A stretch of DNA of 64,000 nucleotides from Nemertoderma westbladi (taxonomy: Eukaryota; Xenacoelomorpha; Nemertodermatida; Nemertodermatidae). Each line of letters starts with the position of its first letter. The stretch's first letter is position 1. Below the pieces are notes generated by a model. It was not told where the DNA came from. It searched no databases and was given only the letters and a program-made list of their open reading frames with translations. A program made the translations under genes and the position numbers. The stretch is from assembly GCA_032718475.1 (NCBI GenBank), contig JAUCBJ010007426.1:124001-188000 (forward strand). The letters are read 5' to 3'. This document shows positions 1-9,657 of this stretch, in pieces.

Positions 1-552
1 TAATTTAAAAAAATTAATAAGTATAAGATATTAGAAATAGAAACTAAATAATTAAGAGAGTTTATGTGTAATTAGAGTAATTTAACAATTTACACATTTG
101 AAATAAATGATATTACTTTGGGGCTGGTCATTCAAACTACAAAAAAATATACATATAAACAAAGACAGTAAGTTCAAATAGCGCGAGTCATCAGGGCAAT
201 AAAAAGAACAACAAAAAATTGTGTTAATTTTTATGTATAAACCTATTGTAGTATTGAATGTCGTTAAATTTATATACAACATTAATCAAAATTTAACACC
301 AACACTTTCAGTTAGGTAATTACTTTCAGTTTAACATAACACAGGCCACGCATCTATAATTGTACGTAAATAGACGAACAAACAGTCCGCACCGTAGGAT
401 AGAGATACTGTAGATAAATCGTGAAGGATGTCGGAAGTTGTCAGATTCGGCCATCAGCATCTTAATTAGTTTCTTTATGAACATATTGATGTTGATGTCT
501 TGATGTGACTCTGTAGTTTCCCTTTTAAGGTGTAAACATTATTACAAAGTAT
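1..552. other. AT-rich sequence downstream of zinc-finger gene
   Basis: No credible coding region is seen on either strand. By position it is the 3' flank or 3' UTR of the minus-strand zinc-finger gene that follows. No clear polyadenylation site was assigned. Confidence 0.4.
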
Positions 553-1635
553 TCAATTGCACTTGACACCTTTATGAATGTTTTCCACGTGTTTCTTTAG
601 ATGGCCTTTGTCACTAAATTGTTTGTCACAAGAAACGCAATTATACTTGGCACCTTTATGAACTGATTGAATGTGGGTCTTTAGATTTCCTTTCTGCGCC
701 CACACTTTATCGCAATAATTGCAAGTAAACCTGATAGCTTTATGAATTGTTTCCACGTGTTTCTTTAGACGGCCTTTGTCACTAAATTGTTTGCCACAAG
801 AAACGCAATTATACTTGACACCTTTATGAACTGATTGAATGTGGGTCTTTAGATATCCTTTCTGCGCGTACACTTTATCGCAATAATTGCAAGTAAACCT
901 GATAGATTTATGAACTGATTCGATGTGGGTCTTTAGATTTCCTTTCTGCGCGCACACTTTATCGCAATAATTACAAGTAAACCTGATAGCTTTATGAACT
1001 GAATCGATGTGTCTTTTTAGATATCCTTTGTCACAAAATTGTTTGTCGCAAGAAACGCAATTATGCTTGACACCTTTATGAACTGATTCGATGTGTGTCT
1101 TTAGATTTCCTTTCTGCGCGCACACTTTATCGCAATAATTACAAGTAAACCTGATAGCTTTATGAACTGATTCGATGTGTCTTTTTAGATATCCTTTGTC
1201 ACAAAATTGTTTATCGCAAGAAACGCAATTATACTTGACGTTGACACCTTTATGAACTGATTGTATGTGATTCTTTAAACTCCCTTTCTGTGTGAACAGT
1301 TTAGTACCACAAATAGCTTCCGCTTCTGATTTAAAACTAACAACGTTTATACCGCTGTTTGTGTTGCTGATTTGATTATTAGAATATTGTTTATCTGTAC
1401 AGAACTCCTGTTTGATCCTTCGAGATTTATCTTCGGAAGTACCACAAATAGGTTCCGCTTCTGATTTGAAACTAATAATGTTTATACCGCTGTTTGTGTT
1501 GCCAATTTCTTTATTAACAGTTGGTGGAGCAACGCAGTTCTCTTGTTCCTCATCAGCGGACTGAGAATCACTTTCATCTGCCATGATACGATCCAGTAAA
1601 TCCCAAGCAGCGTCACTCAAAGTATTCGAAGACAT
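553..1635 (-). CDS. C2H2 zinc-finger protein, at least eight fingers
   Basis: Likely a nuclear DNA-binding protein. The frame is open from 1695, but the methionine at 1635 (MSSNTLSDAAWDLL) is the better start because the preceding 20 codons look non-coding. The N-terminal third is acidic and serine-rich and holds an internal duplication: two copies of an NTNSGIN-SFKSEAE-ICGT block. Eight complete C2H2 fingers follow, with 5-residue linkers, mostly alternating between an FTCNYCDKV type and a YNCVSCDKQF type, so the array grew largely by duplicating finger pairs. A degenerate extra finger (single Cys) sits where the second acidic block joins the array. The protein stops at HKGVKCN, just where another finger would begin, so the last finger may have been lost. 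No introns are evident inside this segment, but an upstream exon cannot be excluded. DNA target unknown. Confidence 0.8.
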   Translation of the reverse strand: MSSNTLSDAAWDLLDRIMADESDSQSADEEQENCVAPPTVNKEIGNTNSGINIISFKSEAEPICGTSEDKSRRIKQEFCTDKQYSNNQISNTNSGINVVSFKSEAEAICGTKLFTQKGSLKNHIQSVHKGVNVKYNCVSCDKQFCDKGYLKRHIESVHKAIRFTCNYCDKVCAQKGNLKTHIESVHKGVKHNCVSCDKQFCDKGYLKRHIDSVHKAIRFTCNYCDKVCAQKGNLKTHIESVHKSIRFTCNYCDKVYAQKGYLKTHIQSVHKGVKYNCVSCGKQFSDKGRLKKHVETIHKAIRFTCNYCDKVWAQKGNLKTHIQSVHKGAKYNCVSCDKQFSDKGHLKKHVENIHKGVKCN

Positions 1636-1695
1636 ATTTAATATACGACTATGAATATCGTATGTAGAAATATGACAATTTAAATAAAATACCAA

Positions 1696-2119
1696 TATAA
1701 TTGGAAATAACTGGTTAACCGCACACTAGTTGGGGCCGTTTATAATCCCTGGGTTTGGCTAAATTTATTATTGAATGCAGCAGCTACAATGCTTAGGGGA
1801 GTGGAGCGCCTTATAAGTGGACGTGGGTATAGAATTCTGTACCAATTAGATCCACTATACAATAGATATAACAGACAACATCGGTAGCTACTAAGTACAT
1901 GGGGGGCCTCTGTCCCTTCCAGTAACGGAGGAAACTAAAACTATAGTTTTTGAGTTTGATTCAGGGAATACAAACTTACTGGAACTTCGGGTGTATCCCG
2001 TAACAATACCTCGGTAGAAAATGGCGCCAATTGTCGAACATGGAACAGAAATTATCTATGTAGTTCAAGCCATACGGTATTGTAGTAAAGTGAACGACCA
2101 CACGGATCAGCAAAATATG
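1696..2119. other. Upstream region of zinc-finger gene
   Basis: AT-rich, without a supported gene. Given the minus-strand gene next to it, the promoter should lie here, but no convincing TATA or initiator element could be assigned. Confidence 0.3.
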
Positions 2120-2970
2120 GGTAACAGACGTTTCGGGCTAAGACGTTTTGGCCTAGGACGTTTCGGCCCAATGAGTTAAATATAAGATTTGCTTGTCGGT
2201 CGTTTTGGCCCAAAGATTCACTTTTCTCCCTTAAATAATTCAAATATAAGTTTAGTCTACACAATGTAATATGTAGAAGATTATGTGCATATAATTTTAA
2301 TACATTTAACTGTTAATTATGATACCCATTAATTATTTTAAATATGACTAATGTTTAACCTCCTATCGCTATTATTCATAGATTGTTATCACCTGTCCCA
2401 GAATGTGATATACGGTTATACATGTAGAACCTGACTCAGATAAATTGACATCAGTAGTTAAGTTATACAAGGTTTATTTGCAGAAGCTTTTGTATACTGT
2501 AAATACTCATATGTAGTATAAAAAACTTAGATTTGCAACATACAGTGTTTTACTTACGGTTATTCTACAATTTTTAAATATATGTCATCCTCTTCATCAC
2601 TTCTTACAAAGCAAATATAAACCAAACATAATTTTAAGAATAAGTTGTTACAATATATTTGTTTTGAAGTTTTTACGTTACTAGAACAATTGTTACATAG
2701 TAGGAACTCTGATCCACCTATTCAAAGTAGTCAAAATAGACATATTGTTTATTGAATTTTGTAATAAAGGTAAATTAAATAGCCTTTTCATAAAATATAT
2801 TTCATTAAGACTTAACAACACTTAGTGTTGTTTGTATGTTATTGTGAAATAAGTCTAACTTTAATGAATAATTATTATCATATAATAAAACAACTTGGCC
2901 TTTTCTTTCAGTTGCAGTCATGGGCCGAAACGTCAGGACCGAATCGTCCGGGCCGAAATAATAATATGCA
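2120..2970. repeat. Segment bounded by inverted GGCCGAAACGTC-type short repeats
   Basis: At 2128-2217 a short unit of about 12 bp (ACGTTTTGGCC with variants) is repeated three to four times. The same word occurs in the opposite orientation at about 2921-2962 (GGGCCGAAACGTC and variants). The roughly 700 bp between them is AT-rich and has no supported gene. The arrangement resembles a fold-back or non-autonomous element, but no target duplication was found. Confidence 0.35.
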
Positions 2971-3064
2971 GTCTCATCATACTATATTTCCATCCTCTGC
3001 TATTGCATGTCCTCCCTGAAAGCTAACACCCAACATAGATTATATATTACTAACTAACACCAGT

Positions 3065-3182
3065 TTGCTAGGTAAGTCATTGTGGGGCGAGCCACGAAGT
3101 TGGCGGAGCCTTAGCGAATTGACACTGTTAGGGGGTGGGTCAATTTATGCAAATAGTTGTCGTCGTCGTCGTCGTCGTCGTT

Positions 3183-3221
<39 letters not shown>

Positions 3222-4569
3222 GTCGTCGTCGTTACGATTTTGACATGCTAATAACTTTGTCGGATTTAAAGCTGCCAATTTGAAAATTTGTAGGTATCAA
3301 TATGAGCAAAAGTTGAGATTTTTGAGAGACTTTCAGACACCATCAGTGCAATGGTCTCCCGCCAGAGGGCCACATGTCTAAACATTAAATGCCCTCCCAT
3401 TTCTTTGCTTTTAATCCGTTTAAGCTGAAACTTGGCAGATATGTATTAGACCATTAGACGATAACAACTGACTAACAAACAACTAACGACGACGACAACT
3501 ATTTGCATAAATTGACCCACCCCCTAACAGTGTGAATTCGCTAAGGCTCTGCCAACTTCGTGCTGCGCGAAGGCCCCACTTCGTGTCTGTTTCTATTTGT
3601 GAATTTAAGCAGTTTGTGGGGCGAGCCACGAAGTTGGCGGAGCCTTAGCGAATTGACACTGTTAGGGGGTGGGTCAATTTATGCAAATAGTTGTCGTCGT
3701 CGTCGTCGTCGTTGTCGTCGTCGTCGTTGTCGTCGTCGTCGTCGTTACGATTTTGACATGCTAATAACTTTGTCGGATTTAAAGCTGCCAAGTTGAAAAT
3801 TTGTAGGTATCAATATGAGCAAAAGTTGAGGTTTTTGAGAGACTTTCAGACACCATCAGTGCAATGGTCTCCCGCTAGAGGGCCACATGTCTAAACATTA
3901 AATGCCCTCCCATTTCTTTGCTTTTAATCCGTTTAAGCTGAAACTTGGCAGATATGTATTAGACCATTAGCTGTGACTTTCAAAGGAGGCGAATCCATCT
4001 GCAGTTCTCCAGTCTGCCGCTAGAGGGCCAGAGGTCTGAAAGTGAAATCGTTGTCGTCGTTACGATTTTGACATGCTAATAACTTTGTCGGATTTAAAGC
4101 TGCCAAGTTGAAAATTTGTAGGTATCAATATGAGCTAAAGTTGAGACGTTTGAGAGACTTTCAGACACCATCAGAGCAATAGTCTCCTGCTAGAGGGCCA
4201 CATGTCTAAACGTTAAATGTCCTCCCATTTCTTTGCTTTTAATCCATTTATGCTGAAATTTGGCAGATATGTACTAGACCATTAGCTGTGACTTTGAAAG
4301 AAGAAATTGAATTGAATTGAATTGAAGGCTAATCCGTGTGCAGTTCTTCAGTCTGCCGCTAGAGGGCGAAATGTTTGAAAGTGAAATCTTTCTCCCATCT
4401 CGTTATTTATGATCCGTTCAAGCTGAAACGTAGCAGATATGTAGTAGAAGTCGGCCTGAGTCTTTGGTGGGCAGTAAACGGTCTGGAGTCCTCCAGTCTG
4501 CCGCTAGAGGGCGAAATGTATAACTAAGTATAATTAAGTCACGTGCTGCGCGAAGGCCCCACTTCGTGT
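3065..4569. repeat. Cluster of direct and inverted repeat units with (TCG)n and CTCF-core-like motifs
   Basis: About 280 bp starting GTGGGGCGAGCCACGAAG occurs at about 3081-3360 and again at about 3615-3880. Part of it is inverted at about 3485-3590, including TTTGCATAAATTGACCCACC. Each direct copy runs into a (TCG)n microsatellite and then a module (GCTAATAACTTTGTCGG ... AGCTGAAACTTGGCAGATATG) that recurs in decayed form to about 4510. Six occurrences of CC(G/T)C(T/C)AGAGGGC lie in these modules. The word GCGCGAAGGCCCCACTTCGTG ends both the inverted piece and the whole cluster, suggesting a terminal motif of a non-autonomous element. Short ORFs here are arginine-rich artefacts of the TCG repeat. 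Confidence 0.6.
3159..3231. repeat. (TCG)n microsatellite
   Basis: Nearly pure GTC/TCG trinucleotide run interrupted by a few TTG units. A shorter version lies at about 3691-3745 in the second repeat copy. Confidence 0.9.
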
Positions 4570-5073
4570 AATAAGGGTTGATGCGCTAAAAAACTGTCAT
4601 CCTTCAGTGGTCGATAAATGGGAACCAAGGCAACTTGAGAAACAGAGTGGAAGGGTTTACTGTGGAAGATCACCCATGGTGGTGAACAGGCATTCCTTGG
4701 CTTAACGAGCCTAAAAGATTCTCCCATTCATTATATGACTTTTCCTAAAAATCTATTGCCTTCCTAATAGTGAAAATCGTTTTCAAAAGTATTAGGATCT
4801 TTTATAGTAATAGCACCATTTTTTAATCCTACATTTGGCTCTTTTTTGAGACGTTTATTGAAAATTACATTTCATGAAATATGATTTGTAACATCTCTAC
4901 TTTTGATTTACACCGGTTTTTGGCTCCAATTATACAATTCAATAATTTTCACTTCTGCCACATCAGTTACATAATACTACAGTACAATAATTAGCAACAT
5001 AATAGACACAGTTTTATATTATGCTGTCTCTTCAGCACTCATCGGGGTCTCCTTAGATACCAAAAGGAATCGC
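4570..5073. other. AT-rich left flank of the Polinton
   Basis: No supported gene. The last bases before the Polinton, read on the minus strand with the right flank, form an AAGATGGCGCTG start-like context (see findings). Confidence 0.3.
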
Positions 5074-5079
5074 AGCGCC

Positions 5080-5553
5080 AGTAGTAGGAGAAGCATAGTT
5101 CTCACGCAACTCCTCCCTAGCCTGGGCTACGGGCTGCATCTCAGAGGGCTATTAAAAATGCCAAATTCCGGTGCTAAATTGTGGTGTTTAATGACCATCT
5201 GTCACCAACAGTATTGTTGCCTTCAACCAATCGTTGCTTATCACCTACGCGTAGCCTAACCTCGCGATGTCTGCCTTACTCGACAACTGTTACCACCCGC
5301 GAGTATTGATTCGCGTCGTTGCATCAACCAACCATCGCATATTCATCTTCGCGTAACCTAACTTCTCATCGCATGGCTAGCCCCCACTACGCTACAGTAT
5401 TATATCGAATCGATTGCCAACTCACCACGGCTACCCCTCGACGGCTGTCACCAATCCAACCAACCGAGCGGCCTGCCTACCCCTACGCTATTATGATACG
5501 TGTTGAAATTCCGCCACGTTCTAGCTACACTTATACGAATATTTCCATAGTTA
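5080..5553 (+). repeat. Polinton left terminal inverted repeat
   Basis: Matches the reverse complement of 36828-37294 almost base for base, apart from scattered differences and one 5-bp indel near 5394-5398. Starts AGTAGTAGGAG. Short reading frames inside it are not genes. Confidence 0.93.
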
Positions 5554-5960
5554 TTTCCTATCCATGCAACCAACCACTGTATACTGTATATGCAGACAAC
5601 GTGGCCACCAACTACACGCATCGTGCATATATTATATTGATTGCCAACTCCACGACTGCTGTCGCCAAATCAACAAACCAAGCAGTATGATACATGAGAT
5701 TCCGTCAGGTTCCAGCTACGCGTATACGAGCATTAGTGATTATTACGCAATAATTTTTTTTGTTTATACAGTAGTTACCCACCAGCTAATCAACCAATCA
5801 ATAAACCGAATTTAGGCTATTTTCCAGTTTAAGACCTGTATTATTTTTGAAAATATCTTATATATAATCTCTTGCTTTAATCGCAATTAATCATTTGTAA
5901 TGGTTTTAGTTTAAAAGTTTTTACTTTGTTTGTTTGATTTACAATAAAATAAATTAAATA
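5554..5960. repeat. Subterminal region with a degenerate copy of TIR sequence
   Basis: The stretch at about 5635-5740 is a diverged direct copy of TIR sequence at about 5415-5545: both contain ATTGCCAACTC, TATGATAC and a TTC(T/C)AGCTAC-C-TATACGA block. An AT-rich leader then precedes the first gene. No coding region is supported. Confidence 0.55.
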
Positions 5961-6407
5961 ATGTCTTCTGATTCCGATATGGTTATGCCAATAGTAAGGC
6001 ATTCATTTTTTGCAGAAGATGGTCAAGCCTATATTGTTATTGATTATACAATTTACCGTCAGGGAGATGATAAATATAAAATTGAGTTTTCTGAAAAAGC
6101 CAGGAAAGTTTTAAGCTCAATCGATATTGATGCTTCAGATAATAGTATTCATCTTTTAGATTACAACCTGAAAGCTGAGCATGGGGGAGGAAAATTAAGC
6201 AACATTTTACTATTAGCCATGATAGAAGGATTTATTTTTATTACACAATACAACGAAGCTGGTGAAAAGTTTGAAATACGGCTAAATCGGCATAGCCCCT
6301 ACGAAATTATGTCTTTCTTTATTGTAATGATTTCAAAAGAATCCTTTATCGAACCTGAAGAATCAGCGGATAATGTTGAATATGTTGATAATATCATTGA
6401 TTCTTGA
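5961..6407 (+). CDS. Unknown acidic 148-aa Polinton protein
   Basis: I do not recognise this protein. It starts at a clear ATG after an AT-rich leader and is the first rightward gene of the element. It is acidic at both ends, with a central LSNILLLAMIEGFIFI hydrophobic stretch that looks like a buried helix rather than a confirmed membrane span. No cysteine clusters, nucleotide-binding motif or signal peptide are visible. Codon use and AT-richness match the neighbouring Polinton genes. It could be an accessory or regulatory protein, but nothing in the sequence shows that. Confidence 0.6.
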   Translation: MSSDSDMVMPIVRHSFFAEDGQAYIVIDYTIYRQGDDKYKIEFSEKARKVLSSIDIDASDNSIHLLDYNLKAEHGGGKLSNILLLAMIEGFIFITQYNEAGEKFEIRLNRHSPYEIMSFFIVMISKESFIEPEESADNVEYVDNIIDS

Positions 6408-6572
6408 CTTTTCCCTCTATATTATAAATATTTTATGATTATATATAAAATTTTGTTGTTTTTAAATAATCGAAAATTGTAGTAGTATTTGTATATACAG
6501 TATAACAGTTTTGTTTGTTGTTGTTGTTGTGTATTGTTGTAATTATTTTCAATTTACTTTAAAATTTGGAAA

Positions 6573-7025
6573 ATGGATATTTTAAATGAAAAATGCCCAG
6601 TTTGCTATTCTAAGTTATTGCAAAAACATCGAGATTATTATAAATGTGAAAATAAACATGCAACTTGCGTACAATGTATTGTACAATATTCCGAAATGAA
6701 TAATTATTGTTCTAAAATTTGTCCTATTTGTCGCGCACCCATATCTAAGTTTAATATAAAGTTGGCAAGATACCAACCCTTTTATTGGAAAGAGCTTCGT
6801 AATATAACTTATATTTCTGCGAAAAGTAATGATCCCGGAGATTTATTTACAATATTGGAGAATATTTTTTATAGAAACGTAGTACGACGCTGTTGTTACT
6901 ATATTCCTTATTTATTTAGCAGCGAACATAAAAAAATCATAAGCGCGAAATTCTCGGGAAGTGATTTCCAAACCGCCGATGTTACCTATCATTATTTCGC
7001 GTATAAAGATGCTCACCATGCTTGA
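6573..7025 (+). CDS. RING-finger protein (C3HC4), 150 aa
   Basis: An N-terminal RING domain binds two zinc ions in cross-brace fashion through C8, C11, C25, H29, C32, C35, C50 and C53, with C-P-V-C and C-P-I-C pairs at each end. Such domains usually recruit E2 enzymes for ubiquitin transfer, so an E3 ligase role acting on host proteins is a reasonable inference. The C-terminal 95 residues are not recognised. There is no membrane segment. It lies between the unknown first gene and the packaging ATPase, each with its own AT-rich upstream gap of 165-210 bp, so separate promoters are possible. RING proteins are not part of the core Polinton set, so this looks like an accessory gene captured from a host. 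Confidence 0.8.
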   Translation: MDILNEKCPVCYSKLLQKHRDYYKCENKHATCVQCIVQYSEMNNYCSKICPICRAPISKFNIKLARYQPFYWKELRNITYISAKSNDPGDLFTILENIFYRNVVRRCCYYIPYLFSSEHKKIISAKFSGSDFQTADVTYHYFAYKDAHHA

Positions 7026-7235
7026 AATTACATCTGTCTATACTATAATTGGAAATAGCACCTTTTGTTGCGGCGAACGTCACATACTGTAGTTGTGTCA
7101 TATGTTAATTAAATATACAGTACTCTAATATTATAGTTGCATCAATTATTGTTATATACATAGTAATGGTGTTGGTTTATTGATATTGATATTATATTAT
7201 ATTGTATTGTTGATATATCTTAATAATAATAATAA

Positions 7236-7916
7236 ATGGCTGACTTTAATTCAGGCTCATATAATTTAAACTTTCAAATGGGAACGAGTATGATAATTTC
7301 TGGACCATCTGGTTCCGGAAAGTCAACCTTTGTGGGGAATTTAATTAAACACAAGAATGGCTGCTTCAACGAAGCCCCTTTGCGAGTATTGTATTGTTAC
7401 GGGAGCAATCCCCCGACTATTCCTGGTATTACTCACCTTTACAAAGGTTTGCCTGAAAATATAGATAGATTAGTCAATAGTCGAGATTTATTAATTATAG
7501 ATGATTTGTTAACAGAAACTGAGTCCAGTACAGCATTAACTGTATTGTTTACTAAGGTAGCACATCATTCCAATATATTTATTTGTTTTATAACGCAAAA
7601 CATGTTTTACGGTGGGAAGCATAACCGCACAAGATCAATTAATAGCCATACTTTAGTATTAATGAAAAATCCGAGAGACAGTCTATCGGTTTTAAATTTC
7701 GCGAAGCAGATGTTACCAGGGCAGACCAAATTTTTAGTTGATTCCTATCAAGATGCGACAATTGAGCCATTTTCACATTTCTTAATTGATTTACGACAGG
7801 AAACACCCGAACATTTAAGATTTAGATCTGATATATTTCGTAATCATAATTGTTACATTAAAAATTACACTGACTATAAACGTAGCGAAAATAATAATAA
7901 TAATAATGATAAATAA
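7236..7916 (+). CDS. Genome-packaging ATPase (FtsK/HerA, A32-like)
   Basis: A motor ATPase expected to pump DNA into capsids, as in poxvirus A32 and its Polinton and adenovirus-related counterparts. Walker A is GPSGSGKST at residues 23-31 and Walker B is LLIIDD at 85-90. ITQNMFYGG near residue 125 fits the polar sensor segment of this family. At 226 aa the length is normal for Polinton ATPases. The C-terminus ends in an asparagine run (NNNNNDK) from an AAT microsatellite. It is followed 37 bp later by the small basic protein gene. The frame is intact. Confidence 0.93.
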   Translation: MADFNSGSYNLNFQMGTSMIISGPSGSGKSTFVGNLIKHKNGCFNEAPLRVLYCYGSNPPTIPGITHLYKGLPENIDRLVNSRDLLIIDDLLTETESSTALTVLFTKVAHHSNIFICFITQNMFYGGKHNRTRSINSHTLVLMKNPRDSLSVLNFAKQMLPGQTKFLVDSYQDATIEPFSHFLIDLRQETPEHLRFRSDIFRNHNCYIKNYTDYKRSENNNNNNDK

Positions 7917-7953
7917 TTAATATTTTGTAACAATTTTCAATAATGTTGCAACA

Positions 7954-8337
7954 ATGAATAGACTTGTGCAGAAATATCGTAACGAGCTGGAATTTCTACG
8001 CAGCTCTACCCCTCAACAAAGAACTTATTTTATTAACCATACCGCCAGTAACGAATTAATACGGCTCATTGTAAATACTGCATTAAATGTTCTAAAAGGT
8101 AATGTACAATTGACCCCTCATTCATTTAGAAATATTCGCCGCTATAAGAAGGTATTGAAATCACTCAACCGTAAGACAAAAAATATATCAAGTTACAGAA
8201 AAAAGTTAAGCAATCAATCTGGAGGCATACTACCGTTTCTAATACCCTTACTCGGCATTGGTGCGAAACTAGCCGCGAGTGCCGGTGCCGCTGCCGCTGG
8301 GGCTGCTATTGCGAAAAAAATTAACCGTGGACGGTAG
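7954..8337 (+). CDS. Small basic protein with hydrophobic Ala/Gly-rich tail
   Basis: A 127-aa protein, strongly basic in the first two thirds, with an SGGILPFLIPLLGIG segment followed by an alanine/glycine-rich stretch (ASAGAAAAGAA) and a basic end (KKINRGR). Small genes of this style, with a GG-x-LPFL motif, are recurrent in Polintons as I know them. The hydrophobic tail suggests a membrane-active or capsid-internal protein comparable to adenovirus core and minor proteins, which is an inference. It lies between the ATPase and the integrase. Confidence 0.65.
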   Translation: MNRLVQKYRNELEFLRSSTPQQRTYFINHTASNELIRLIVNTALNVLKGNVQLTPHSFRNIRRYKKVLKSLNRKTKNISSYRKKLSNQSGGILPFLIPLLGIGAKLAASAGAAAAGAAIAKKINRGR

Positions 8338-8343
8338 GTAATA

Positions 8344-8514
8344 ATGGTTAAAACGGGAGTAACATTTAGAAAATTATATTTAGTATCGAGTAAACCGTTA
8401 GCTACTGATTTAAAACCACAAGATATACCTAGAGTAAATACTACAAAAAGAAAACCCTTTAAAACATCAACTTCGAAGAAAATAATTAAAAAATTTCAGT
8501 TGTTCTTACGGTGA
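8344..8514 (+). CDS. Possible 56-aa basic protein
   Basis: An ATG six bases after the previous stop opens a 56-codon frame ending in TGA at 8512-8514. The product is lysine/arginine-rich (TTKRKPF, KKIIKKF) and lacks any recognised domain. Tight spacing on both sides and filling of an otherwise empty gap before the integrase support it. The short length and AT-rich composition mean it could be chance. Confidence 0.4.
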   Translation: MVKTGVTFRKLYLVSSKPLATDLKPQDIPRVNTTKRKPFKTSTSKKIIKKFQLFLR

Positions 8515-8565
8515 TGCCCTTTATAAGAGATTTGAATATACATATTACTTGTGGTTGTCGAAAAG

Positions 8566-9657
8566 ATGCCTCGCAAGATGAAACCGATTTTAAGCCGAAG
8601 CTTAGACAAAAAACTGTTAAGAATTTATTTAGATCCTTCATCCCCCGCGGGATTTGCAAGTGTTGCAAAATTAGCAAAAGCTGCAAACATCAAACCGACG
8701 CAAGCCCAGAAATGGTTGAGCGGACAAAAGACATACACCCTTCACGTTCCACGTAGACAACATTATCCAACATCTAAAATATTTACGGGAGGCATAAAAG
8801 ATATATATATGATAGATCTGGTGGATATGCAGCAATATAAGTCGCAAAATAATAATTATAACTATATATTAACATGCATTGATGCCTTCAGTCGGCTTGC
8901 TTTTGGCTATGCTATGAAAACAAAAAAGGGTGATGAAATTATTAGTATATTGCAAAAAATATTCCAGAAAGGAAAACCAAACAGAATCGCCACGGATCAA
9001 GGGTCTGAGTTTCTAAATAAATCTGTAAGGAAATATTTAGATACGTTAGGTATACAGTATTACGTAATGTATTCTGTGAATAAGGCGGCTATTGTCGAGA
9101 GATTTAACAGAACCTTAAAAACAAAGATGTTCAAAATTTTCACGCAAAGGGGAAATAATATTTGGATACAAATTTTACCTAAGCTTATCTCGGCTTATAA
9201 TAGGTCGTATCATAGAACAATACAAATGACACCTATTGAAGTTAATAAATTTAATGAAACTGAATTAATGAATAGATTATATGGGAAATATAGACAGACA
9301 AATCACAAGAAAATAAAATTTAAAGTTGGAGATACAGTACGATTATCTATTGCTCGTACTGCTTTTGCTAAAGGCTATCGAGAACAATGGACACGTGAAT
9401 TATTTATTATTCATCGGGTCAGGTTGGATAGAGTACCAGCGGTAATGTTCGATATTAAGGACAGCACCGGAGCTATAATAAAGGGCTCATTTTATTCTCA
9501 CGAACTTCAAAAGGTTCACCCGAATAGTAATATTTATCTAGCAATTGACAAAAAAAATATTGGCAAACTTAAAGAACGTGTTCGCAATGGGAAGAAAGAA
9601 TATTTAGTCCGATTCATCGGATCCAAGAAACAGTCCTGGGTACAGCATATTCAATAA
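8566..9657 (+). CDS. Polinton integrase (retroviral type, with C-terminal chromodomain)
   Basis: Catalyses strand transfer of the element ends into target DNA, producing the 6-bp duplication. The start is the ATG of MPRKMKPIL; upstream codons read from a GTG are not needed. An N-terminal helical region (about 1-70) precedes the rve-fold catalytic core with D in MIDLVDM (about D84), D in TDQGSEF (about D144) and E in IVERFNRTLK (about E178), giving a D-x33-E spacing. The C-terminal end (KERVRNGKKEYLVRFIGSKKQSWV) has the look of a chromodomain, which could guide integration to particular chromatin. The frame is intact, and the element ends match its expected activity. Confidence 0.93.
   Translation: MPRKMKPILSRSLDKKLLRIYLDPSSPAGFASVAKLAKAANIKPTQAQKWLSGQKTYTLHVPRRQHYPTSKIFTGGIKDIYMIDLVDMQQYKSQNNNYNYILTCIDAFSRLAFGYAMKTKKGDEIISILQKIFQKGKPNRIATDQGSEFLNKSVRKYLDTLGIQYYVMYSVNKAAIVERFNRTLKTKMFKIFTQRGNNIWIQILPKLISAYNRSYHRTIQMTPIEVNKFNETELMNRLYGKYRQTNHKKIKFKVGDTVRLSIARTAFAKGYREQWTRELFIIHRVRLDRVPAVMFDIKDSTGAIIKGSFYSHELQKVHPNSNIYLAIDKKNIGKLKERVRNGKKEYLVRFIGSKKQSWVQHIQ

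Noticed and set aside
3065-3796. Arginine-rich short frames (RRRRRR...)
   Set aside because: Created by the TCG microsatellite inside a duplicated repeat; both copies show the same artefact.
8514-8756. 80-aa frame overlapping the integrase start (begins at a TGATG overlap)
   Set aside because: Mostly out-of-frame reading of the integrase gene; the product lacks any recognisable feature, though the stop-start overlap is noted.
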